The notes beneath the pieces were generated by a model. It saw only the letters and a list, made by a program, of their open reading frames with translations. It was not told the origin of the DNA and did no database searches. From assembly GCF_018100985.1 (NCBI RefSeq), contig NZ_JAGJEI010000013.1, positions 1 through 64,000 of the forward strand: a stretch of DNA of 64,000 bases, written 5' to 3'. Source of the DNA: Pseudoalteromonas sp. MMG007 (GTDB lineage: Bacteria > Pseudomonadota > Gammaproteobacteria > Enterobacterales > Alteromonadaceae). The translations under genes and the position numbers were made by a program. Shown in pieces: positions 46,622-53,733 of the stretch (position 1 is its first letter; every line of letters begins with the position of its first letter).

Positions 46622-47374
46622 ATGAAAGGCGTTAAACCATTAATTTTAGCTGGTATTGTGGCTGCAAGTGCTGCTGTACAGGCGAATGATTTATATAAGG
46701 TTATCGATAAAAGCAGCGAAATAAATAAGTCAGCTGCGCAATCACAAACAAAAATAGACAAGATTGCAGACTCAATGCAAGGACGTCTTCAGCAATTTAA
46801 AACGCTTAACAAAGAAATTGACGGGTTAGCGGTTTATAACGCGCAATTAACTAAGCAGTTAAACAACCAAATTGAAGAAATGGAATCACTTAACCTATCA
46901 ATGGATCAAGTCTCTATTATTGAACGTCAAATTACCCCGCTTATGCTTCGTATGATTGAAGGCCTTGAGCAATTTGTAGCCTTTGATGTGCCATTTTTAA
47001 CTGACGAGCGCACAAAAAGAATTACCTCTTTAAGTGAAATGATGAACCGTGCAGACATCAACTCAAGCGAAAAATTTCGCCGTGTACTTGAAGCTTACCA
47101 AGTTGAAGTTGATTACGGTCGCACTATCGAAGCCTACACCTCTTTATTAGATATAGACGGTAAAGAGCGGGAGGTAGATTTTTTACGCATTGGCCGCTTA
47201 GAGCTTATTTACTTAACTCGCGATGGTAAAAAAGCAGGTAGCTGGAATACAGACACTAAGTCGTTTGTTGCTTTGCCAGATTCTACGATAAGCCAAATCA
47301 ATAAAGGTTTACGCATTGCGCGTAAGCAACTTGCCCCAGATATGTTAACTCTGCCAGTACACGCAGCAGAATAA
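46622..47374 (+). CDS. DUF3450 periplasmic coiled-coil protein of the TonB operon
   Basis: A 250-residue exported protein: signal peptide (residues 1-21, AVQAND), long coiled-coil (about 35-100) and a C-terminal domain with the DUF3450 segments RRVLEAYQVEVDYGRTIEAY and LRIGRLELIYLTRDGKKAG. Its function is unknown, but it is nearly always the first gene of operons with TtpC, ExbB, ExbD and TonB in Vibrio and Alteromonadales, and it probably contacts TtpC in the periplasm. ATG 46622 has AAAGG 8 bases upstream. It ends 10 bases before the ttpC-like gene. Confidence 0.93.
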   Translation: MKGVKPLILAGIVAASAAVQANDLYKVIDKSSEINKSAAQSQTKIDKIADSMQGRLQQFKTLNKEIDGLAVYNAQLTKQLNNQIEEMESLNLSMDQVSIIERQITPLMLRMIEGLEQFVAFDVPFLTDERTKRITSLSEMMNRADINSSEKFRRVLEAYQVEVDYGRTIEAYTSLLDIDGKEREVDFLRIGRLELIYLTRDGKKAGSWNTDTKSFVALPDSTISQINKGLRIARKQLAPDMLTLPVHAAE

Positions 47375-47384
47375 GAGGTTAAAA

Positions 47385-48752
47385 ATGAAACTGTTTACTC
47401 AAATGACAAAAATGGCCCTTGTTGTTGCAAGTATTAGCATTGCGGGTACATGTGTAGCGGCAGAGCCGATGAATTTAGATTCGCTACTTAAAACCCTTGA
47501 AGAGGGTAAGTCAGCCCAAAGCGTACAAAATAAACAACGTGAGCAAGAGTTCGCAGCTCGTCAAAATGAGCAAGTACAAATGCTTAAAAATACACAAGCA
47601 AAGCGTAATCAAATGCTTGTTGAATCTGAACGTTTAGAAACTCAGTTTGAAGAAAATGAAGTAAAGCTAGCTAATTTAACCGATACATTATCTAAACGTA
47701 TGGGATCACTTAAAGAGTTATTTGGTGTACTACAACAAGTAGCAGGGGATTCAAGCAATAAGTTTGCAACTTCCGTGGTATCAGCCGAGATTGCTGGACG
47801 TAGTACATTTATGGATGAGCTGGCTCAAAAAATGGGTTCAACCTCAAAGCTTGCCTCTATCGAAGATATTGAAAAAGTGTGGTTTGAACTACAACGTGAA
47901 ATGACCGAGCAAGGTAAAGTAAGTCGTTTTGATGCAAGCGTTATAGTTGAGGGCGGCACTAAAGCACAGCAAGAAGTGGTGCGTGTTGGTGCATTTAACC
48001 TCGTATCAAACGGTAAGTACCTAGAGTTTAATCCAGCGACTAACACATTGAGTGAGTTAACACGCCAACCTGTATCACGTTTTACAGCCACGGCAGATGA
48101 GTTACAAAACACTAAAAATGGTGTTGTGCAGTTTGCACTTGACCCAACAGGTGGCTCAATTTTAGGTTTGTTAGTACAAGCACCCGATACGCAAGAGCGT
48201 GTACATCAAGGTGGTACAGTCGGTTACGTTATTTTAGGTGTGGGTGTAATTGCACTCCTTATATCTCTTGAGCGCTTTTTCTCATTATTGATTATGGGTG
48301 GAAAAATTCGTCGCCAACTAAAAGATGACGTAGCACGCGATGACAACCCGCTTGGCCGCGTAATGAAAGTAAAAGATCAATTTCCAGATGTTGCCTACGA
48401 CACGCTAGAACTTAAACTAAGCGAAGCTATTTTACGTGAAATGCCAAAAGTAACGCGTAATTTAACACTGATTAAAATCATCTCTGTTGTTGCGCCGCTA
48501 CTTGGTTTACTCGGTACAGTAACCGGTATGATCAACACTTTCCAAGCTATCACGCTGTTTGGTACCGGTGACCCTAAATTAATGGCTGGTGGTATTTCGC
48601 AAGCATTGGTAACAACGGTACTTGGCTTGGTTGTAGCTATTCCTACGGTATTTTTATACACCTTACTTAATACTCGCGCTAAAAATATATTGCTTACTAT
48701 TCAAGAGCAAAGTGCAGGCATTATTGCCAAGCGTAGTGAGAAAGGAGCATAA
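47385..48752 (+). CDS. TtpC-like MotA/TolQ/ExbB family protein
   Basis: A 455-residue inner-membrane protein with a signal peptide (residues 1-25, CVAAE), a long periplasmic coiled-coil region (about 45-105), a periplasmic domain, and a C-terminal proton-channel domain of the MotA/TolQ/ExbB family with helices at about 277-305, 365-390 and 405-430. LGLLGTVTGMINTFQAI is the conserved ExbB segment. TtpC is required for TonB2 function in Vibrio species, linking the TonB2 complex to the cell envelope. Gene order and architecture match that. Confidence 0.92.
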   Translation: MKLFTQMTKMALVVASISIAGTCVAAEPMNLDSLLKTLEEGKSAQSVQNKQREQEFAARQNEQVQMLKNTQAKRNQMLVESERLETQFEENEVKLANLTDTLSKRMGSLKELFGVLQQVAGDSSNKFATSVVSAEIAGRSTFMDELAQKMGSTSKLASIEDIEKVWFELQREMTEQGKVSRFDASVIVEGGTKAQQEVVRVGAFNLVSNGKYLEFNPATNTLSELTRQPVSRFTATADELQNTKNGVVQFALDPTGGSILGLLVQAPDTQERVHQGGTVGYVILGVGVIALLISLERFFSLLIMGGKIRRQLKDDVARDDNPLGRVMKVKDQFPDVAYDTLELKLSEAILREMPKVTRNLTLIKIISVVAPLLGLLGTVTGMINTFQAITLFGTGDPKLMAGGISQALVTTVLGLVVAIPTVFLYTLLNTRAKNILLTIQEQSAGIIAKRSEKGA

Positions 48753-48755
48753 ACC

Positions 48756-49283
48756 ATGGTGCTATTGATTGACTCAATCAATGCTATCCGTGATTTTCTC
48801 GACACTGGTGGCCAAGTTCTCTTGGTCATCGGGGTGTTAATCTTCGCGATGTGGTTATTGATACTCGAGCGATTTATTTATTTTTTTAATGGTTTTCGTA
48901 GTTATAAACACGGCGTAAAGGACGATTGGACTAATCGAGCAGAGCGCAATAGCTGGAATGCAGAGCAAATACGCCAGGCGATGATATCCCGTGCGGGTAT
49001 GCGCTTAAACACAAACCTTGCGTTAATTAACGTAATGGTAGCGCTTTGTCCGCTCCTTGGTTTACTAGGCACAGTAACTGGCATGATTGAAGTGTTTGAT
49101 GTAATGGCAATTACAGGCACTGGTAGTGCGCGTTCAATGGCATCAGGTGTTTCTAAAGCTACTATCCCAACAATGGCAGGCATGGTGGGTGCACTTTCGG
49201 GTGTATTTGCCTCTACGTTTTTACAACGCAGGGCTAAGCGCGAAGTTGAACTACTTGAAGACAGCATGGTTTTAGATCACTAA
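48756..49283 (+). CDS. exbB: biopolymer transport protein ExbB
   Basis: A 175-residue proton-channel subunit with three membrane helices (about 15-38, 90-115, 130-150). The signature LCPLLGLLGTVTGMIEVFDVMA and the following TGSARSMASGVSKATIPTMAG are typical. With ExbD it turns the proton gradient into motion of TonB. It starts 3 bases after the TtpC-like gene. It is the shorter ExbB2-type form. Confidence 0.95.
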   Translation: MVLLIDSINAIRDFLDTGGQVLLVIGVLIFAMWLLILERFIYFFNGFRSYKHGVKDDWTNRAERNSWNAEQIRQAMISRAGMRLNTNLALINVMVALCPLLGLLGTVTGMIEVFDVMAITGTGSARSMASGVSKATIPTMAGMVGALSGVFASTFLQRRAKREVELLEDSMVLDH

Positions 49284-49336
49284 ATATATATAGTTAAGCG
49301 GCTAACTATAGCGCCGCTTATATTAGGAGAATAAAA

Positions 49337-49750
49337 ATGAGAGCCCCGTTAGGAAACCTATTACAAGAAGATGAAGCAGAAGAAATTAATATGACCCCAA
49401 TGTTAGACGTTGTATTTATCATGCTTATTTTTTTCATCGTTACCGCCTCATTTGTTAAAGAGGCCGGTATTGATGTAAATCGACCAGAAGCAGCCACAGC
49501 AGTTAAAAAAGAGCGAGCAAACATCTTAGTTGCGATTTCAGACAAAGGTGAAATTTGGATTAATAAACGCCAAATTGATGTACGTGCAGTGCAAGCGAAT
49601 ATTGAACGCTTAAAAGCTGAAAACCCACAAGGGAGCGTGGTTATTCAAGCCGATAAAAAAGCCACCACTGATATGTTAATTAAAGTAATGGATGCGTCGC
49701 GCGCTGCAGGTGCGTTTGATGTATCTATTGCTGCTCAAGATGCGTCGTAA
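49337..49750 (+). CDS. exbD: biopolymer transport protein ExbD
   Basis: A 137-residue partner of ExbB with one N-terminal membrane helix (about 22-42, NMTPMLDVVFIMLIFF) carrying the essential Asp (Asp24), and a periplasmic domain with VVIQADKKATTDMLIKVMDA. It forms the proton path of the ExbBD motor. It follows exbB by 53 bases with its own AGGAG site, and is followed by tonB after 9 bases. Confidence 0.96.
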   Translation: MRAPLGNLLQEDEAEEINMTPMLDVVFIMLIFFIVTASFVKEAGIDVNRPEAATAVKKERANILVAISDKGEIWINKRQIDVRAVQANIERLKAENPQGSVVIQADKKATTDMLIKVMDASRAAGAFDVSIAAQDAS

Positions 49751-49759
49751 GGGTTAGTT

Positions 49760-50368
49760 ATGTTGCGATATTTAGTTGCATTAGTTGTAGCCGGTGTAGT
49801 GACCTTTATGCTGTTTTTAGGCATGCAAGCACTTATTACCGGTGGTGAAGGTGCTATGTCGGAGCCAGTAAAAGGTAACGTTTTAGATTTTGTACGTTTG
49901 AAAAAAGAAGAAACAGTACAAAAAAAAGAACGTAAACCGCAAAAGCCACCCACACCAAAAGACCCACCGCCGCCAATGGAATCACCACAAATGCAAAGCA
50001 GTGATGCAGCGGCAAACGCAAATAATTTCGACTTTGGCGCTAATGTAGATGCCGATGTGAATTTGTCAGGCGGCTTGGCGCTGGAAACAAGCGACGGTGA
50101 ATACTTACCCATTGTTAAAGTAGCGCCTGTGTATCCGCGTCGTGCGCTATCTCGTGGTATTGAAGGCTATGTAATTGTTGAATTTACAGTGACTAAGCAA
50201 GGTACGGTGCGCGAGCCTCAGGTTGTAAAAGCCGTTCCTGAGTCACTATTTGATAGAGCAGCAATGGATGCAGCCCTTAAATTTAAATATAAACCGCGCG
50301 TAGTAAACGGTGAAGCCGTTGAAGTGGCCGGTGTTCAGAACAAAATATCTTTCCAAATTAGTGGTTAA
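49760..50368 (+). CDS. tonB: energy transducer TonB (TonB2 type)
   Basis: A 202-residue protein with an N-terminal membrane helix (residues 2-25), a Lys-Pro-rich periplasmic spacer (about 50-75, with KPQKPPTPKDPPPPMESP), and the C-terminal TonB domain: KVAPVYPRRALSRGIEGYVI and FTVTKQGTVREPQVV. It passes energy to outer-membrane receptors through their TonB box. The spacer is short, as in TonB2 proteins that depend on TtpC. The likely client is the receptor at 53734-56457. Confidence 0.96.
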   Translation: MLRYLVALVVAGVVTFMLFLGMQALITGGEGAMSEPVKGNVLDFVRLKKEETVQKKERKPQKPPTPKDPPPPMESPQMQSSDAAANANNFDFGANVDADVNLSGGLALETSDGEYLPIVKVAPVYPRRALSRGIEGYVIVEFTVTKQGTVREPQVVKAVPESLFDRAAMDAALKFKYKPRVVNGEAVEVAGVQNKISFQISG

Positions 50369-50413
50369 TTTAGTAATTAACCATGAGTAAACGGACAGAA
50401 ATGCGAGGCGATT

Positions 50414-51760
50414 ATGAAATTACACCCTACAGTTAAACTTTTAAACATAACGTTATTTTGCACTGCCGCAGTGAGTGCAAGTATTGTTGTGCCAAGTACA
50501 CTAAGCCTAGTGCCTGGGCTAAACGTAGCCACTGCACATGCAGAGCAAAAAACAAAGCGTGTACCCGCGCTGCGTGAAAAGGTTTATAGCCAGCTTGCTC
50601 GAGCGCAAAAACTCGCTGATGATGGCGATGTTAAAGCAGGCCTTGAAGCGCTTAATAGCATTGAAGAGCGAGCTTCAAGTATGAACTCGTACGAAATTGC
50701 AATGATGCATAACTTTTACGGCTTTATTTATTACAACGAAAACGACTTACCTAAAGCGATTGCCTCGTTTGAAAAAGTAGTTGCAGAAGAAGCTATTCCT
50801 GAGTCACTTCGTTTAAGTACTACATTTAGCTTGGCGCAATTGGCTATGGCCAATAGTGATTATAAAAAGGTAATTACGTTTTTAGATAAGTGGGATGCAA
50901 TAAATACTAAAACTAAAACTAAAACTAAAACTAAAACTAAAACAGAAGGTTACTATTTATTAAGAGCACAAACGTATTATCAGCTAAAAGATTACCTAAA
51001 AGGGCTGGAGTATATTACTCAAGTTATTTCACTAAGTGACAATGAAGGTAAAACCCCAAAAGAAAACTGGCTGGTGTTACAACGTGCAATGTATTACTCA
51101 CTTAATCAAACAGATAAGGTGGTTGGTGTACTTGAACGTATGGTAAAGCTATACAATAAGCCTGAGTATTGGGTTCAGCTAGCTGGAATGTATGGCGAAA
51201 CGGGCAAAGAAAAACAGCAGTTAGCGGTGATTGAATCAGCTTACCAACAAGGTTTTTTAACTTCTAAGTCTGATTTACGACAGCTTGCTCAAGTTTATTT
51301 ATACAATGGCTTAGCGTTTAAAGCAGCAGTTGTTATGAGTGAAGCTATTGATAAGGGTATTGCTGAAAAAACAGCAAAAAACTACGCCTTTGTAGCCGAA
51401 GCTATGATCCAAGCTAAAGAAGATGAAAAATCTATTACTTACTTTGCAAAAGCGGCTGATTTATCAGAGCACGGTAAATACGAACAACGTCTAGCAGAAG
51501 TGTTTGTTAACACAGAACAATATGAAGAAGCCGCTGATGCTGCGCGTAAAGCACTTGATAAAGGCGGCCTTGATTTTGAATCAAATGCATTTGTTGCCCT
51601 GGGTATGGCTCAGTACAACATGCAAAATTTTGATGCGTCAATTTTAGCGTTTGAGCAGGCAGAAAAACATAAAAAATCTCAGCGTTTAGCGCAGCAGTGG
51701 ATCAAATATGTAAAGCGTGAAAAAGTGCATGCAGAAACGCTCAAAACAGCTTTATTGTAA
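50414..51760 (+). CDS. TPR-repeat protein of the TonB operon
   Basis: A 448-residue exported protein with a signal peptide (to about residue 43, ATAHAEQ) and tetratricopeptide-like helical repeats through most of the length (for example MMHNFYGFIYYNENDLPKAI and FVALGMAQYNMQNFDASI). It closes the DUF3450-ttpC-exbB-exbD-tonB operon, as in related genomes, and is required for TonB2 function in some vibrios by report, but the exact role here is inferred. A tandem six-base repeat (50906-50941) encodes an uninterrupted Thr-Lys run in a loop between repeats; length change would not shift the frame. Confidence 0.9.
   Translation: MKLHPTVKLLNITLFCTAAVSASIVVPSTLSLVPGLNVATAHAEQKTKRVPALREKVYSQLARAQKLADDGDVKAGLEALNSIEERASSMNSYEIAMMHNFYGFIYYNENDLPKAIASFEKVVAEEAIPESLRLSTTFSLAQLAMANSDYKKVITFLDKWDAINTKTKTKTKTKTKTEGYYLLRAQTYYQLKDYLKGLEYITQVISLSDNEGKTPKENWLVLQRAMYYSLNQTDKVVGVLERMVKLYNKPEYWVQLAGMYGETGKEKQQLAVIESAYQQGFLTSKSDLRQLAQVYLYNGLAFKAAVVMSEAIDKGIAEKTAKNYAFVAEAMIQAKEDEKSITYFAKAADLSEHGKYEQRLAEVFVNTEQYEEAADAARKALDKGGLDFESNAFVALGMAQYNMQNFDASILAFEQAEKHKKSQRLAQQWIKYVKREKVHAETLKTALL
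50905..50942 (+). repeat. hexanucleotide microsatellite (ACTAAA)6 inside the TPR gene
   Basis: Six perfect ACTAAA units in frame encode a (Thr-Lys)6 stretch at about residue 165-178. Gain or loss of units changes the protein by two residues each without a frameshift. Confidence 0.9.
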
Positions 51761-51823
51761 ATTTTAAAGCGCTTTACTCATTAAAAAGTAACGCGTGTAA
51801 AACCATTTCATAATCGCAACACC

Positions 51824-51848
51824 AAAACCGCCTTAGGGCGGTTTTTTT
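51824..51848 (+). terminator. terminator of the TonB operon
   Basis: The stem AAAACCGCC-ttag-GGCGGTTTT is followed by TTTT, 63 bases after the TPR gene. Confidence 0.88.
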
Positions 51849-51892
51849 CGTCTCTTTAAGTACCCAATTGTCTGATTTTTAATAAGTTACCA

Positions 51893-51948
51893 TTGTCATC
51901 TTATGGTTATCAAACTGTAACTGCTTTGTCATAAGTCTCCCGTATTGT
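51893..51948 (+). promoter_or_regulatory. PhoB-box-like promoter of the lipoprotein and receptor genes
   Basis: Four seven-base units at 11-base pitch: TTGTCAT (51893-51899), TGGTTAT (51904-51910), CTGTAAC (51915-51921), TTGTCAT (51926-51932). They match CTGTCAT with 6, 4, 5 and 6 of 7 bases. A -10-like TATTGT starts 10 bases after the last unit. The spacing of outer units (33 bases) and the -10 distance equal those at 46463-46518, so the two promoters look co-regulated. Confidence 0.72.
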
Positions 51949-52056
51949 TACCGCAGCTAAACTCAAGTGACCTTAAAGCATTGTTTAAGTGTTTTAAGGT
52001 GACTTGAGTTTATTTAAGCACCTAAAAAATAATTAAATACTTTAACGGAGTGAACA

Positions 52057-53661
52057 ATGAAATTATCTGACTTATTCAAAATCAGCTTAGTGGCTACAGC
52101 AATAACATTGGCTGGTTGTGGTGGTGATATTAACGTTACACCTACGACTGTTGATAACAGTGTAGACAATTCAGTGACTAATCCAGATGACGATAATGGC
52201 GGCGATACATTAAGTTGTGCCACATACACATTAGATGGAGCTACATTTACAGGTGAAGCAGAGGGCATTAACTGTTTATACAGCCAAGCATTTGCAAGTA
52301 ATGCAAAAGAAATTACCAGCTCTTTTGTTATCCCCGCGCTAGACGATGGCGGTGCCCATGTTTTTGAAGGTGCTTTATTTATTGGTGACGATGTAGACAC
52401 ATCTACTGGTGCTACTATTGATGTTAATGGCCCAACGTTGTCTATTGAAGCAGGCGCTACCATTGCGTTTACCAAGCCAGAGAGTTTTATTCGTATTGCA
52501 CGCGGTGCAAATATTGAAGCAATTGGTGAAGTAGATAAGCCAATTATTTTCACAAGTATCAAAGAAGTTGATGGTGATGATTCAACAACCGCTCAAATTG
52601 GGGATTGGGGTGGTGTTCAGGTAAATGGACGTGGCCATTCAATTCGTTGTACAGCGACAGCAGCGGCACAAGACATGTGTAACCACTCAGCCGAAGGCAT
52701 TGTATCTTATTACGGTGGTAATGATCCGCAAGATAGTAGCGGTATTCTAAAGCATATTGTTATTAAGTATGCAGGTTTTGGTGTTGAAGGTGATGAGCTA
52801 AATGGTTTGACACTAAATGCTGTTGGTTCAGGTACAACAATTGATTATGTTCATGTACATAATGGCTTTGATGATGGGATAGAGCTTTTTGGTGGAAGCG
52901 TGAATCTTAAACACATTGTTGTTACTGATACTGGTGATGACGGTATTGACTGGGATGAGGGTTGGAAAGGCTACGGACAGTACATTCTTGTCCGTTCGAA
53001 TGAATATGGAAATCATGGCTTTGAAACAGATGGCGCAAAAGTTGATCCATTATCTGCAGACGCACAAGATTTAGTAACGACTGTTTCTAACCCAACTATT
53101 GCTAATGCAACCGTTGTTACTACTGGTGATCAAGGTGCTGAAGGGCGTCGTACTGGTGCCGGTATGGAAATGAAAGAATGGGGCAAAGCGCAATTAGCTA
53201 ATATGTTGTTTGTAAACTCATCATCTGTAGATGGTGCTGGCTGTTTTGATTTATATAATGAAAAAGATAAATCAGGAGATGCTGGTGTGCATGCCAATGC
53301 AAACAACGGCGATATCGCATTTATGAGTTCAATATTTGCGTGTGGTAAGAATTTTGAAGACGTAAACACTCCTTTAACCGGTGCGTTAGCAAGTTTTGAT
53401 ATAAATACCTGGTTTACTGGTGGCGAAAATAACCAGCTGATTGGTTTTGCTGATTTTGAAAATGTACTTGGTGCTGATGGTGTATCAACAGCAGCAACCA
53501 TTACAGACTCACAAGGTACTACGGTAGCGACAACAGCGAAAGACATGAGTGAAGTTGACTCTTTCTTTACTAACGCAGGTTATATTGGTGCACTTAAAGA
53601 AGGTGAATCAAGTGAATGGGCTGATTTTGTAGCCGCATCTTTACAACGCGCTAGTAATTAA
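52057..53661 (+). CDS. secreted lipoprotein, probable beta-helix, partner of the TonB-dependent receptor
   Basis: A 534-residue lipoprotein: signal ending TLAGC (Cys21), then a Thr/Asn/Asp-rich linker and a repetitive body with many Gly-Asp-Asp turns (DDGIELFGGSVNLKHIVVTD, DDGIDWDEG) and IGDWGGVQVNGRG, suggesting a right-handed parallel beta-helix. No catalytic motif is recognised. ACGGAG lies 9 bases before the start. The gene follows a PhoB-box-like promoter and precedes the receptor, with a hairpin between them. Surface lipoproteins that work with a TonB receptor as a substrate catcher are a known theme, and this is a good candidate; substrate unknown. Confidence 0.82.
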   Translation: MKLSDLFKISLVATAITLAGCGGDINVTPTTVDNSVDNSVTNPDDDNGGDTLSCATYTLDGATFTGEAEGINCLYSQAFASNAKEITSSFVIPALDDGGAHVFEGALFIGDDVDTSTGATIDVNGPTLSIEAGATIAFTKPESFIRIARGANIEAIGEVDKPIIFTSIKEVDGDDSTTAQIGDWGGVQVNGRGHSIRCTATAAAQDMCNHSAEGIVSYYGGNDPQDSSGILKHIVIKYAGFGVEGDELNGLTLNAVGSGTTIDYVHVHNGFDDGIELFGGSVNLKHIVVTDTGDDGIDWDEGWKGYGQYILVRSNEYGNHGFETDGAKVDPLSADAQDLVTTVSNPTIANATVVTTGDQGAEGRRTGAGMEMKEWGKAQLANMLFVNSSSVDGAGCFDLYNEKDKSGDAGVHANANNGDIAFMSSIFACGKNFEDVNTPLTGALASFDINTWFTGGENNQLIGFADFENVLGADGVSTAATITDSQGTTVATTAKDMSEVDSFFTNAGYIGALKEGESSEWADFVAASLQRASN

Positions 53662-53681
53662 TCTAGACCGGCTCTAATTAT

Positions 53682-53703
53682 AAGGCGCTTTGGCGCCTTT
53701 TTT
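53682..53703 (+). terminator. hairpin between the lipoprotein and receptor genes
   Basis: The stem AAGGCGC-ttt-GGCGCCTT with TTTTT after it lies 20 bases after the lipoprotein stop. Partial readthrough could set the receptor level, since no separate promoter is obvious in the 30 bases before the receptor start. Confidence 0.75.
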
Positions 53704-53733
53704 AAGGGAATTTTAGGTTTAGAGGATATAAAT

